A DNA stretch of 64,000 nt from Rufibacter latericius (GCF_003721515.1 NZ_RJJD01000004.1:248001-312000), one strand, 5' to 3'. Shown: positions 26,667-35,466, numbered from the stretch's first letter. A program made the numbers and translations. The notes: a model not told the origin generated them from the sequence alone.

Positions 26667-26916
26667 ACCCGTATCAGAAATAAAAGGAAACTTAGTAATA
26701 TTAGTATTTTGAAAATACGAAATAATAGTTTGCAAAGCTACACAGAACCCCACCAATTTTAACTTAATCTTTAGACCACTATACTCTTGGAAACCCCTAA
26801 CCGTTGCGTAAAATCCATCGGCTTTCAAAAGTTTCTCCGGTTTTAGCCACCCAAGAGTTTTTAAGCTGAAGTTGCCAAAACCGGAGAAAAGCAAAGTTCT
26901 GGGGCAAGAGATTTAC

Positions 26917-26945
26917 CGCTGTTTTCCGGAAAACAGGCGATAAGC
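26917..26945. repeat. Dispersed palindrome, copy 12
   Basis: CCGCTGTTTTCCGGAAAACAGGCG: the inner arms CTGTTTTC/GAAAACAG are perfect, the outer arms weak. It overlaps none of the BrkB-like gene, which ends 4 bases later. Confidence 0.65.
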
Positions 26946-26948
26946 GGG

Positions 26949-27914
26949 TTAGGTCCTGAAGCGCCCCTGAGCGGGTGGGCGGCCAGCAGCTTGCGCATCC
27001 ATTGTTTCTTCGTGGGGAACTTCGCGTACTTCTATCCGCACGGAGTTATGGTTAGGCATCACGGGCTGGCCAAAGGTGTCTGCGTATTCCTGCGTGATCT
27101 CGGCCCCGAAGAAGATGATGAGCGAAGAGTAATACACCCAGGAAAGCAGGAGCACCATAGAACCGGCCGCGCCGTATGAACTGGTCATGTCGCTTTGGCC
27201 CAGATACCAGCCAATGAGGTATTTGCCCAGCAAAAACAGAAAAGCGGTGGCCGCGGCCCCCACCCACACATCGCGCCAGCGGATAATGGCATCTGGCAGG
27301 TATTTAAAGATCAAGGCAAAAAGCAGGGTAATCAGCCCCAAAGACACCACCACGTCTAAAATGTAGATGAACACCACTGCTACACCCGGCAGTAGCCGCT
27401 GCATGTAATCTGTGAGAATGCCAATCAAGGCGCTTATCACCAAACTCACCAGCAAGAGAAATGAAACACTCAAGATCATCCCGAAGGACAGGATCCGGTC
27501 CATGACCAGTTTCAGGATGCCGTTTTTGGCCTTGGTCTGCAGGTTCCAAACGTTGTTCAAAGACTCCTGCAGGGTCACAAAGATGGTAGTGCCGGCGAAG
27601 ATCAGGGTGCCTATGCCTATCCAGGTAGCAAGTGGACTAGGGCCCTCCAAGTGCAGTTTCGCCATCATGGACTGTATCTCTGTGGCAGCCTCGCGTCCCA
27701 CCAAACCGCTGATCTGGGTATCTAACTGGCCAGTGACCGCTTCTTCGCCAAAGAAGAAGCTGGCGGTGCGCACCACAATAAACAAGAGAGGGGGAAGGGA
27801 GAAAATAGTGTTGTAGGAGAGCGCCGCTGCCAACCGCAGGGAGTTGTTTTTCATGAACTCAGAGGCCGAGTTCATAATGAGCCCCCATATTCCTTTTGCT
27901 GTATATTTACTCAT
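26949..27914 (-). CDS. YihY/BrkB family inner membrane protein
   Basis: A 321-residue integral membrane protein with about six transmembrane segments, matching the YihY/virulence-factor BrkB family. Visible features are A-A-A-L-S-Y-N-T-I-F-S-L-P-P-L near residue 30, a G-I-G-T-L-I-F-A-G-T-T segment, and the family's Y-G-A-A-G-S-M-V-L-L-L-S-W-V-Y-Y-S-S near residue 250. A hydrophilic tail of about 40 residues follows. The family is often wrongly called ribonuclease BN; no catalytic residues are expected. Physiological role is uncertain. Confidence 0.9.
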   Translation of the reverse strand: MSKYTAKGIWGLIMNSASEFMKNNSLRLAAALSYNTIFSLPPLLFIVVRTASFFFGEEAVTGQLDTQISGLVGREAATEIQSMMAKLHLEGPSPLATWIGIGTLIFAGTTIFVTLQESLNNVWNLQTKAKNGILKLVMDRILSFGMILSVSFLLLVSLVISALIGILTDYMQRLLPGVAVVFIYILDVVVSLGLITLLFALIFKYLPDAIIRWRDVWVGAAATAFLFLLGKYLIGWYLGQSDMTSSYGAAGSMVLLLSWVYYSSLIIFFGAEITQEYADTFGQPVMPNHNSVRIEVREVPHEETMDAQAAGRPPAQGRFRT

Positions 27915-28000
27915 TCGCTTAGAGTCAGATGATGAATTACCTGAAACTACGGGAAGAGACGCTTAATTGTTGATGTAAGCGCAGATTGGGAGGTTTTATT

Positions 28001-28182
28001 GAGACATTGAATGGTTGAAAGAATGATAGATTGAGAGAATGGGAAATTGAAAGAATGGTTTGATTAGGCATCCTTTTCTGAAAACAGGCAGAAAACCAAT
28101 TCTCCCAAGCCAGTTCCTAATGACCAACCCAATCATCTTCCATTCCTTCACTCATTCATTCTCTCAATCCTTCAATCTCTCA
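28001..28182. repeat. Imperfect inverted repeat of ATTGAAAGAATG-type words flanking a palindrome
   Basis: The left side (about 28001-28060) is built of ATTGAATG, TTGAAAGAATG and ATTGAGAGAATG words. The right side (about 28133-28182) is the same words in reverse complement (CATTCATTCTCTCAATCC). Palindrome copy 13 sits between them. No coding frame. Confidence 0.55.
28064..28097. repeat. Dispersed palindrome, copy 13
   Basis: TTAGGCATCCTTTTC paired with GAAAACAGGCAGAAAAC, at the middle of the 28001-28182 inverted repeat. Confidence 0.55.
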
Positions 28183-29616
28183 TTGAAAAGAAAGCGTGAG
28201 CTGCCCTGAGGCCAGGAAGTGGGCCTGGATGCCGGTGGGAGTGAGGTACAGGGTATCTGGTTCGAAGGAGAAGTCTGCCCCACGCAATAAGAACCTTTCC
28301 TGCAATTGGTTTTCTTTCAGGCCGCTCTGCAGCGCCTCCCGGATGGTGGTCAGTTGCTTTTTCACCGGGAAAACCATTTGTTTTTCTAATTCGGCCTTAA
28401 AACGGTTCTGCAGAAGCCATTGCGCCGTGTTCACCAACTGATCCTTCGTTTGCAGGGTGTACTCCAGGTCCTTTACCTGGATGCTCTGGGAAGCGGCATC
28501 GTAGAACGGGGTTCCCTGCAGCCACACTTTTCCGTTGAATTTCTTGGTGAGGAAAGCCGCTTTGGTTTGGCCGCTCAGATCCAAGGCCAAAAGAAGTTTG
28601 GTGCCTTTTCCGCTCAGGGTGATGTCATGGACGGTGAGTTGGTGTTTGTCGTTCTCAAAGCTGAAGCGCTGGTTCCGGAGTTCTTTCTGCAGTACCTGGT
28701 TGAGGTAATCATAGGAGATGTCGCTGGCAATGTTGAGCTGGGCCAACGGCGGAAGCGTACGGGTGGGGGTGAAGTTGGGCAGGGCTGCCGTTTTAACCTG
28801 GGCCGGTTTCTGCCCCGAGAGCACCTTTACAAAAGCGTCTATGCCTACCTGCAGGCTCAGTTGGTTCTGCTGCAATTCAAGCGGGGTAAGGCGCACGGCC
28901 TGCGGTTCAATGGAAAGCCAGGTGTTGTACTGCTCATTGAGCAGGAGGGGCGTCTGGAGTTGTCGCCAGGCCTGGTTCAGGTAGGTGGGCAGAGGCACGC
29001 GTCGTTGCAGTTCCTGGTCTAGTTGCTGTAGCATGGGCGCCAGTTGGGTCTTCAGCTTGGGTTCAATGAAAGGCGCCAGGTTCAGCTTCAAAGGACCCAG
29101 CGAAAGCGTGGGTTTGCGCGCTCCCCAGGCAAAGTCTCCGCTGGTATAGCTTTTCAGGGTGTAGTCGGGCTGTAGTTGCAGGCGGCTTTCGGTGCGAACG
29201 GTAACCTCAAACTCGGTTTCCTCGGTTTTCTGAAGCTTTTTGCAGAGTTCGCAGGCGTTCCATTGCCATCGGCCCCGAGCCCAAATCTTCAGAGGGACTT
29301 CCATGGACAGCTTGCTGAACTCTGAGCGCAGTTTCATGGGACCGGCCTTCGTGACTTTCACCATCAGATCATCGTCCTGCAGGTCATCGTCCTGGTAAAT
29401 GACGCCGGTGAGTTGCTGGTTCAAGATTCCCTCCAGAGCCGAGACCGGAATAGTGATGGGCAAGGTGATGGTTGACAACTGCAGCGGGGGCGAAGGTTGG
29501 GAAGTGTCCGTGCCTGCCGGCTCCTCTACGGCGAAAGACGTGGTTTTCTGGCAACCCGCCAGTACGCTCAGGCACAGCAAAACCGAAATAAAGAAAAGGG
29601 AAAGGTACCCGCGCAT
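28180..29616 (-). CDS. DUF4403 family lipoprotein
   Basis: A 478-residue protein with a signal peptide and lipobox V-L-A-G-C at residues 18-22. The body matches the DUF4403 family: T-I-T-L-P-I-T-I-P-V-S-A-L-E-G-I-L-N near the N terminus, a C-E-L-C-K pair at about residue 122, and repeated long amphipathic strands such as those ending Y-T-L-Q-T-K-D-Q-L. The family is found in the envelope of Bacteroidota and Proteobacteria and has a tubular lipid-binding-like predicted fold, but no activity is established. Its stop lies at the edge of the 28001-28182 repeat. Confidence 0.85.
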   Translation of the reverse strand: MRGYLSLFFISVLLCLSVLAGCQKTTSFAVEEPAGTDTSQPSPPLQLSTITLPITIPVSALEGILNQQLTGVIYQDDDLQDDDLMVKVTKAGPMKLRSEFSKLSMEVPLKIWARGRWQWNACELCKKLQKTEETEFEVTVRTESRLQLQPDYTLKSYTSGDFAWGARKPTLSLGPLKLNLAPFIEPKLKTQLAPMLQQLDQELQRRVPLPTYLNQAWRQLQTPLLLNEQYNTWLSIEPQAVRLTPLELQQNQLSLQVGIDAFVKVLSGQKPAQVKTAALPNFTPTRTLPPLAQLNIASDISYDYLNQVLQKELRNQRFSFENDKHQLTVHDITLSGKGTKLLLALDLSGQTKAAFLTKKFNGKVWLQGTPFYDAASQSIQVKDLEYTLQTKDQLVNTAQWLLQNRFKAELEKQMVFPVKKQLTTIREALQSGLKENQLQERFLLRGADFSFEPDTLYLTPTGIQAHFLASGQLTLSFQ

Positions 29617-29693
29617 GCCGTAGACGTGTGTTTGCTTGAACAGAATAAAGCCTCGTTTAAGGCTTGTTTAAGCAAAATTAAGCTAAAAATGCG

Positions 29694-30026
29694 TTACTCC
29701 TTGGCGGCAAGAAGCTGTTCAAGGAAATCACGCACGTCATTCTCTGAGGAAAGCAGGGCGCAGTCGCGGAGGGTGCTTTTATAATAAATGGCAAAGAAAG
29801 GCGTGCCGGTCAGTTTCACCTCCTTGCTGGAGACGGGGTTTTCTGAGGCGTCCATCTGCAGGAACGTGATGTCTTTGTAAGCGGGGTCTTCCGAAAACTG
29901 CTTGAAAGAAGGTGCCAGCGCTTTGCAGATAAGGCAGTTTTCATCTATGAATTTGACAATGACCCGCTCTTTCTCAAAGATGATAGAGCGTAGTTCATTG
30001 TCAGAAGAGATTTGAATGGCCATCAT
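29694..30026 (-). CDS. Thioredoxin-like protein
   Basis: A 110-residue cytoplasmic protein with the thioredoxin fold. The active-site motif is present in N-C-L-I-C-K (C-L-I-C rather than C-G-P-C) near residue 33, followed by P-S-F-K-Q-F-S, and the cis-proline loop is visible in T-G-T-P-F-F-A-I-Y. The variant dithiol suggests a dedicated reductase or bacilliredoxin-like role instead of general thioredoxin; bshC in the same window makes the latter conceivable but unproven. It starts M-M-A-I; either methionine could be used. Confidence 0.85.
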   Translation of the reverse strand: MMAIQISSDNELRSIIFEKERVIVKFIDENCLICKALAPSFKQFSEDPAYKDITFLQMDASENPVSSKEVKLTGTPFFAIYYKSTLRDCALLSSENDVRDFLEQLLAAKE

Positions 30027-30109
30027 GTAAAAAGAATGTCTAGCTTAAGGATAACGAGGGAAAACCGCCATAGGTTAAGAAACCGTACTCTTTGGCTTGC
30101 CGGGAGGGG

Positions 30110-30838
30110 TTAGTCTTTCTGAAGAATCCACTCTTTTCTGCAGATGGGTGCCTGCCACATAGCGGTAGCTAATTCCTGGTCTGAGGAGAACTGGAGCTGG
30201 GTAAGGCAACGGGCCTCCACGCTCAAGGCCACCTGTTTCTCCTGGAAAGGCCAGGGATGCACCCGCACCGGACCGGCTTTCAGTTGGGTCACCTCGTACC
30301 GTACCTGGTCTGGGCCGTTGCTGATCTCCAGGGCACGTTCCATCTCAGGCAACTCGTTTCGGCACAGGATGAGAGAGAAGCGGTCGCACCATTGCATGAA
30401 GTCGTAGGCGTACTGGGCGTGGGCTTTGGAGATCCTGAGCTGTTGGCGCCATCTTTTCTGGGAAGCCAGCTGCTCGTCTAGAAAGGCATCCCAGTCTTTT
30501 TTCTGGCCCCTAAGTTCCTCGTACAGAAAAGAGAGGTGCATACTGGTGAGCAGACTCCGCCACTGGCCCTGGAACCGTGCCTCCTTCATCACCTGCTGGG
30601 CTTGTTCCAGACAAAAAGGCAACTGGGTGAAATTAGCGGGTGCCCCGGCGGGAGTGAGGGCGTATCGGCCGTTCCAATCCTTCTGGCCGTCGTCGTGTTG
30701 GGCGATGGCCGCCAGGGTTTGCATGAAGTGCAGCGGCCTTTTATCAGATCGCCAGGCGAATCCTATCTCGGCTGCCAACAGGGCATGTGCCTGCTGGTAG
30801 ATGATTTCCCATCCTCTCTCATGCGTATTTACAATCAT
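30110..30838 (-). CDS. DUF3891 family protein
   Basis: A 242-residue soluble protein. The N-terminal H-E-R-G-W-E-I-I-Y-Q-Q-A-H-A-L-L-A-A, then A-I-A-Q-H-D-D-G (about residues 43-52), and later M-Q-W-C-D-R-F-S match the DUF3891 family. Conserved histidines and aspartates (H-D-D-G) suggest an HD-like metal-binding helical fold, but the family has no assigned function. It is a single gene on the minus strand, 84 bases upstream of the thioredoxin-like gene and possibly co-transcribed with it. Confidence 0.82.
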   Translation of the reverse strand: MIVNTHERGWEIIYQQAHALLAAEIGFAWRSDKRPLHFMQTLAAIAQHDDGQKDWNGRYALTPAGAPANFTQLPFCLEQAQQVMKEARFQGQWRSLLTSMHLSFLYEELRGQKKDWDAFLDEQLASQKRWRQQLRISKAHAQYAYDFMQWCDRFSLILCRNELPEMERALEISNGPDQVRYEVTQLKAGPVRVHPWPFQEKQVALSVEARCLTQLQFSSDQELATAMWQAPICRKEWILQKD

Positions 30839-30935
30839 GGTGCGTCTTTATTCCCTTGATGCTGCCGTTTCCGGCCGACTGGTGCAGTGAAGGTTTGTAC
30901 GTCTGATTCAGAAATGTAGCAAAGTGGTTTCTACG

Positions 30936-30963
30936 GTGTTTTTCAAAAACTTGCCCTAAAACG
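30936..30963. repeat. Dispersed palindrome, copy 14
   Basis: GGTGTTTTTC paired with AAAAACTTGCCCTAAAAC, upstream of the DUF3891 gene. Confidence 0.5.
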
Positions 30964-31013
30964 GCAGATTGTTCCGCTGTCTGTCTGCATTTGTCCGGTG
31001 GAAGTTTTGTTTA

Positions 31014-31045
31014 GAGGCTGATTTTTAGAAAACGGGCACAAAAAA
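31014..31045. repeat. Dispersed palindrome, copy 15
   Basis: AGGCTGATTTTTAG followed by AAAACGGGCACAAAA, adjoining the terminator at 31046. Confidence 0.45.
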
Positions 31046-31072
31046 GCCGGACATCAGAAGCTGATGCCCGGC
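31046..31072 (-). terminator. Intrinsic terminator of the 31098-31754 gene
   Basis: GCCGGACATCAG pairs with CTGATGCCCGGC with one mismatch; on the minus strand it is followed by T6. Confidence 0.85.
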
Positions 31073-31097
31073 GAACTGTCTATTATAAGATTTGATC

Positions 31098-31754
31098 CTA
31101 GAACACGAAACCCAAACGCAGGCCGGTATTCACGGTTGGGCGCAGACGCAATGATCCGCCCTCGCCTTCAATAGTGGTGTTAGGGCCATTTTCAGGGTTG
31201 ATCTCAACATCGCCTTCAGCCTGGTATTGCAGCCCGAACCCGAACTCTACGCCCAGGTACACGTGCTGCGCGAAATAATAATCGGCTCCGGCAACGGCTC
31301 CCAAACCTAACCCGAAGTAGTTGCGGTTGGTGATGTTGTTTCCGTTTGACCAGCCTCCCTCAATCTCGTAATTATCTGCTTCCTCGCTGGCGAAGAACTT
31401 GGAAAAAGAGATCTCGGCACCTACATAAGGAGACAGACGGTCTGTGCCCGCAAAGTGCTTCTCAATACCGGGTGCCAACACAAACAGGGTAGAAGTGCGG
31501 CTGAAGTCATCGTCTGAGGTCTGGTTTTGCACATCCAGGATGAAGGAAGCGCGCACGGCCGTATTGGGAGCCAGGAAATAACGGCCGCGTAGTTGGTTTA
31601 AACCCAGGCCTACGGTATTGCCATCGGTAAGGCTCAATTGCACCTCACCGGTTACGTTTCCGGCACTCGGTTTAATGCCGCCCGCGTCCTGCGCTGAAGC
31701 CGCAAAACCTAGGGTAAGACAAAGTGCAGCAGCCGTGATGAATTTCTTAAACAT
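31098..31754 (-). CDS. Outer membrane beta-barrel protein
   Basis: A 218-residue protein with a signal peptide ending S-A-Q (about residue 21) and an eight-strand-like barrel pattern: G-N-V-T-G-E-V-Q-L-S-L, F-V-L-A-P-G-I-E-K-H-F, L-S-P-Y-V-G-A-E-I-S-F, G-A-D-Y-Y-F-A-Q-H-V-Y-L-G-V-E-F-G-F, and a final T-G-L-R-L-G-F-V-F. It is of the small OmpW/OprF-barrel kind without an OmpA peptidoglycan-binding domain. Specific role unknown. Confidence 0.88.
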   Translation of the reverse strand: MFKKFITAAALCLTLGFAASAQDAGGIKPSAGNVTGEVQLSLTDGNTVGLGLNQLRGRYFLAPNTAVRASFILDVQNQTSDDDFSRTSTLFVLAPGIEKHFAGTDRLSPYVGAEISFSKFFASEEADNYEIEGGWSNGNNITNRNYFGLGLGAVAGADYYFAQHVYLGVEFGFGLQYQAEGDVEINPENGPNTTIEGEGGSLRLRPTVNTGLRLGFVF

Positions 31755-31876
31755 AGTTTTAAAGTTAAATAGGGGATGTTTCTGGGGGTAATATTAAGCA
31801 AGCGGTGCGTATTTGCCGCCGGTGAACAGCTGTCTAAAGGATAGTGGCCTCATAATGAAGAAGATTGATTTTGTTT

Positions 31877-31912
31877 GTTTCTGGCCCGTTTTAGAAATAC
31901 TGGCCTAAAACA
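31877..31912. repeat. Dispersed palindrome, copy 16
   Basis: GTTTCTGGCCCGTTTTAG paired with AATACTGGCCTAAAAC, adjoining the terminator at 31914. Confidence 0.6.
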
Positions 31913-31913
31913 A

Positions 31914-31945
31914 GAGATCCATGCCCGGCAAAGGGCATGGATCTC
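31914..31945 (-). terminator. Intrinsic terminator of the threonine dehydrogenase gene
   Basis: GAGATCCATGCCC pairs perfectly with GGGCATGGATCTC (31933-31945); on the minus strand it is followed by TTGTTTT. Confidence 0.75.
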
Positions 31946-31989
31946 AAAATGGCTAAGCTATATGTTACAGGTTCTTTTGCCTGTAAACC

Positions 31990-32952
31990 TTAGTTGTTGA
32001 TGCGTTTCAGGTGCAGGAGCATGTCATCGGTCATGGTGTGCAGGTCGTACTGCGGGTTCCAGCCCCAGTCCTGGCGGGCGGCCAGGTCATTGATGCTCTG
32101 CGGCCAGGAATCGGCGATCTGCTGGCGGCTGTCTGGTTCATAGGTGATGCTGAAGTCTGGGTAATGGCGCTGGATGCTGGTGGCAATCTCCTGCGGGGTG
32201 AAGCTCATGGCTGCCAGGTTGTACGATGACCGCACTTTCACTTGCTCGGCGGGCGCGTGCATGAGGTCCAGGGTGGCTTTGAGGGCATCGGGCATGTACA
32301 TCATGGGCAGGCGCGTGTGCTCGCTCAGGAAACATTTGTAGGTGTTGGTCGCTAAAGCCTGGTGGTAGATGTCTACGGCGTAATCGGTGGTGCCGCCACC
32401 GGGCAGGGCTTTGTACCCTATGAGGCCGGGGTAGCGAAGGCTGCGCACATCCAGACCGTATTTGTTGAAGTAGTACTCGCACCACCGCTCGCCAGCTTGC
32501 TTGCTGATGCCGTACACCGTGTTCGGGTCCATGATGGTATCCTGCGGCGTGTTCTCGCGCGGCGTGTTCGGTCCGAAAACTGCGATGGACGACGGCCAGT
32601 ACACTTTCTCCACTTTCTGCTCCAACGCGAAATCCAGGACATTGAAGAGACCGTCCATGTTCAGGCGCCACGCGAATTTGGGATTTTTCTCGCCCGTGGC
32701 AGATAAAATAGCCGCCAAATGGTAAATCTGCTTGAACTTGTAGCGCGAGGCCAGTTCGGTGAGGTGCTGCGGGGTGAGCACGTCCACAATCTCAAAAGGC
32801 CCCGATTCGCGCAGATCAGCTTGTTTGGGGTATTGGATATCGGCGGCCACCACGTTGGCATCGCCATAGATCTTTCTCAATTCAAGGGTGAGTTCAGAGC
32901 CTAACTGTCCGCAGGCCCCAATCACTAAAATGGCATTTTTCTGTTTTGACAT
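31990..32952 (-). CDS. L-threonine 3-dehydrogenase-like short-chain dehydrogenase (epimerase family)
   Basis: A 320-residue NAD-binding SDR-type protein. The Rossmann motif G-A-C-G-Q-L-G-S-E-L lies at residues 12-21, the S-S-I-A-V-F-G strand at about 125, and the catalytic Y-x3-K is seen as Y-G-I-S-K. This matches the SDR-type L-threonine 3-dehydrogenases known from psychrophilic Flavobacterium and archaea, which resemble UDP-galactose epimerases. The adjacent divergent kbl gene strongly supports this: the dehydrogenase makes 2-amino-3-oxobutyrate and Kbl cleaves it to glycine and acetyl-CoA. A different NAD-sugar epimerase role is less likely. Confidence 0.85.
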   Translation of the reverse strand: MSKQKNAILVIGACGQLGSELTLELRKIYGDANVVAADIQYPKQADLRESGPFEIVDVLTPQHLTELASRYKFKQIYHLAAILSATGEKNPKFAWRLNMDGLFNVLDFALEQKVEKVYWPSSIAVFGPNTPRENTPQDTIMDPNTVYGISKQAGERWCEYYFNKYGLDVRSLRYPGLIGYKALPGGGTTDYAVDIYHQALATNTYKCFLSEHTRLPMMYMPDALKATLDLMHAPAEQVKVRSSYNLAAMSFTPQEIATSIQRHYPDFSITYEPDSRQQIADSWPQSINDLAARQDWGWNPQYDLHTMTDDMLLHLKRINN

Positions 32953-32972
32953 GCAAGTGCTGAATAGGAAAA

Positions 32973-32980
32973 CAAATGTA
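32973..32980 (-). promoter_or_regulatory. Putative -7 element of the threonine dehydrogenase gene
   Basis: Read on the minus strand it is TACATTTG, a match to TAnnTTTG, 20 bases upstream of the start codon. Confidence 0.5.
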
Positions 32981-33027
32981 CGTTATTCAAGTGGCTCCAA
33001 AAAATATGGGAGAGTGCCCGGGTTTTG

Positions 33028-33035
33028 TATCTTTG
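33028..33035 (+). promoter_or_regulatory. Putative -7 element for kbl
   Basis: TATCTTTG matches TAnnTTTG. It lies 122 bases before the kbl start, which implies a leader that includes palindrome copy 17. Confidence 0.45.
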
Positions 33036-33085
33036 GTGATCTTAGGTACGGAATAGGAGAAAAACTTTCCCGTACCATCCCTTAT

Positions 33086-33122
33086 TGTTTGGGGCACGTT
33101 TTCTGAAAACAAGCCTCAAACG
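33086..33122. repeat. Dispersed palindrome, copy 17
   Basis: TGTTTGGGGCACGTTTTC paired with GAAAACAAGCCTCAAAC, 36 bases before kbl, within its likely leader. Confidence 0.65.
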
Positions 33123-33157
33123 GCGTAAAATGTTAGTAGCAAGTTTATCTAACCGAT

Positions 33158-34351
33158 ATGTACGAAACCTTAAAACCAGATTTAGACCAGCAGTTAGCTG
33201 AGATCAAAGCCAACGGTCTTTATAAAAACGAGCGTGTGATCACCACCCCGCAGCACGCCGCGATCCAGACCCAGCAGACCGGAGAGGTGCTGAACTTCTG
33301 CGCAAACAACTACCTGGGCCTTTCCTCCCACCCGGCGGTGCTGGAAGCAGCCAAACGTACCCTGGACACCCACGGCTACGGCATGAGCTCCGTGCGGTTT
33401 ATCTGCGGCACCCAGGACATCCACAAACAACTGGAGCAGAAACTGGCCGAGTTTCTGGGTACCGAGGACACCATTCTGTACGCAGCGGCCTTTGACGCGA
33501 ACGGCGGCGTGTTTGAACCTTTGTTCGATGAGAAAAGCGCCATCATTTCCGATGCCCTGAACCACGCCTCCATCATTGATGGCATCAGGTTATGCAAGGC
33601 GCAGCGCTTCCGCTATGAACACAACAACATGGCCGATCTGGAAGCCAAACTTCAGGAATCACAAGGCGCCAAGCACCGCATCATTGTCACCGACGGTTCT
33701 TTCTCCATGGACGGCACCATCGCGCAGCTGGATAAAATCTGTGACCTGGCCGATCAATACAAAGCTTTGGTATTGGTAGATGAGTCGCACTCCAGCGGTT
33801 TCATTGGCAAGACCGGCCGTGGCACGCATGAGTACCACAACGTGATGGGCCGCGTGGACATTATCACCGGAACCTTGGGCAAAGCCTTGGGCGGCGCCAT
33901 GGGCGGATTCACCTCGGGCCGCAAAGAGATCATTGACATGCTGCGTCAACGCTCGCGCCCGTATTTGTTCTCTAACTCTCTGGCACCGGCTATTGTGGGT
34001 GGTTCACTGGCGGTTCTGGAACTGTTAAGCTCCACTACCGAATTGCGCGACCGTTTGGAGTGGAATACCAAATATTTCAGGGAGAAAATGACAGCCGCCG
34101 GGTTTGACATCCGCCCGGGCGTGCATCCTATTGTGCCGGTAATGTTGTATGAAGCTACTTTAGCCCAGGAGTTTGCAGCCCGCATGTTGGAGAAAGGCAT
34201 TTACGTGATCGGCTTCTATTTTCCAGTGGTGGCCAAAGGCGCGGCCCGCATCAGGGTGCAGCTTTCCGCGGAGCATACCCAGGAGCAGATTGACCGCGCC
34301 ATCCAGGCCTTTACCGAGGTTGGCCAGGAACTAGGCGTTTTGAAAGGCTAA
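33158..34351 (+). CDS. kbl: Glycine C-acetyltransferase (2-amino-3-ketobutyrate CoA ligase)
   Basis: PLP enzyme of the alpha-oxoamine synthase family that splits 2-amino-3-oxobutyrate with CoA to glycine and acetyl-CoA. The 397-residue length matches Kbl. Visible features are [13 protein letters not shown] near residue 47, [12 protein letters not shown], the V-D-E-S-H-S-S-G-F block and the PLP lysine in [11 protein letters not shown]. With the divergent dehydrogenase it completes the two-step threonine breakdown route. A terminator follows the stop. Confidence 0.95.
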   Translation: MYETLKPDLDQQLAEIKANGLYKNERVITTPQHAAIQTQQTGEVLNFCANNYLGLSSHPAVLEAAKRTLDTHGYGMSSVRFICGTQDIHKQLEQKLAEFLGTEDTILYAAAFDANGGVFEPLFDEKSAIISDALNHASIIDGIRLCKAQRFRYEHNNMADLEAKLQESQGAKHRIIVTDGSFSMDGTIAQLDKICDLADQYKALVLVDESHSSGFIGKTGRGTHEYHNVMGRVDIITGTLGKALGGAMGGFTSGRKEIIDMLRQRSRPYLFSNSLAPAIVGGSLAVLELLSSTTELRDRLEWNTKYFREKMTAAGFDIRPGVHPIVPVMLYEATLAQEFAARMLEKGIYVIGFYFPVVAKGAARIRVQLSAEHTQEQIDRAIQAFTEVGQELGVLKG

Positions 34352-34353
34352 CC

Positions 34354-34392
34354 CGTTTTAGACCTTCCTTCAGAAAACTGCCTTAAAAACGG
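34354..34392. repeat. Dispersed palindrome, copy 18
   Basis: CGTTTTAGACCTTCCTTC paired with AGAAAACTGCCTTAAAAACG, between the kbl stop and its terminator. Confidence 0.6.
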
Positions 34393-34425
34393 CCTGCCAT
34401 CTCAAGAATGGCAGGCCGTTTCTTT
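34388..34425 (+). terminator. Intrinsic terminator of kbl
   Basis: AACGGCCTGCCAT pairs perfectly with ATGGCAGGCCGTT (34408-34420), followed by TCTTTT. Confidence 0.85.
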
Positions 34426-34619
34426 TGTCCTTTGTAGGTGAAGGTTAAGCTTTGGAGTGCTCACTCCAACTTTCTAGCCAGCTATAATATTCCCGGGAGA
34501 CAAAAAGCAGAGGCGCTGTTTTATGGGTATTTGCCCTTGAACTAAAGCAATGGTGAATTGTCAGGTGGTACTTACTTTTATAACGGTAAGCCAAAATAAG
34601 AGGAAGGCAAGGGAAATGC

Positions 34620-34654
34620 GTTTTTAGGTACTTTTTTGAAAACATCTTAAAAAG
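34620..34654. repeat. Dispersed palindrome, copy 19
   Basis: GTTTTTAGGTACTTTTTT paired with GAAAACATCTTAAAAAG. Confidence 0.55.
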
Positions 34655-35344
34655 TGGCCTGTTACAACTGAAAAATGAATTGATTTTGGTTGTGAAGGGT
34701 ATTTTGAAGCTTAGGGCTTTACTAATAAGAGGTTTTTGGTGAGAAATGCCGCAAAAGTAAAATCCTGAAAATTGAGCTGAAAGCCGGATAATATGGCAAA
34801 GAATAGGTTGTTTAAATAAAGTAGTTATTTCTATAGAATGGAGTTGGTGCCGCCCTAAAAACCCGTGTTTATAGGAATAACTTTTACAGAATTTGACGTA
34901 AAATAAAGAGTGTTCCCCTTAAATTCACGCAAACGTTGACATAGGAAGGCGGTGCTCTTTAGCTTTCTCATTTTATGTAGAGACATCAATTGAACCGTTT
35001 CCTGAAGAAGGTTGTCAAGACAAATTTTCCTTTCGAAAATAAGAAGCAAATCTGGGAACGAAATGCTTTTCCTGGTCTTAGTTGATCTTGGAATTCAGGC
35101 ATTAAGAAGTTAATTTTTTTTTGTTAAAAGGTTGGTAGTCAGAATGAAGCGTTTGTTTTAAGACTGAAGTGTTTTCCTGGGAACAGCAGAAAGGAAATTG
35201 CCAAGCTCTCCCTGAGTATCTGCCACAACCAGTTGCCAGATTGAGCGGTTCTTGGCAGGCGGTTTTGAGAGAAAGACGCAAGTAAATAAGCCCGTGAGGT
35301 GCAGTAGATACGGTTTTTCCAAGAGAAGGAATATGAATCTATTT

Positions 35345-35377
35345 TCAGCACCTTTTTCAGAAAAGAGCGCCAAAACA
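35345..35377. repeat. Dispersed palindrome, copy 20
   Basis: TCAGCACCTTTTTC paired with AGAAAAGAGCGCCAAAAC; diverged. Confidence 0.45.
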
Positions 35378-35435
35378 GGGTGCAGGCAGTACTAGACTAA
35401 TCTTGGCCTGCGTTTTATATAATATCTAATTTAGG

Positions 35436-35466
35436 TTGTCAGCAAACAGATCATTCCCTACTTTTG
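35436..35466 (+). promoter_or_regulatory. Putative promoter for the NYN-cold-shock gene or an RNA upstream of it
   Basis: TTG (35436-35438), a 20-base spacer and TACTTTTG (35459-35466), an exact TAnnTTTG match. If it drives the next gene the 5' leader is about 370 bases long. Confidence 0.5.

Noticed and set aside
34445-35373. Open frames of 60-71 codons on the - strand between kbl and the NYN gene
   Set aside because: No family likeness, overlap with repeat copies, no ribosome-binding or promoter context.
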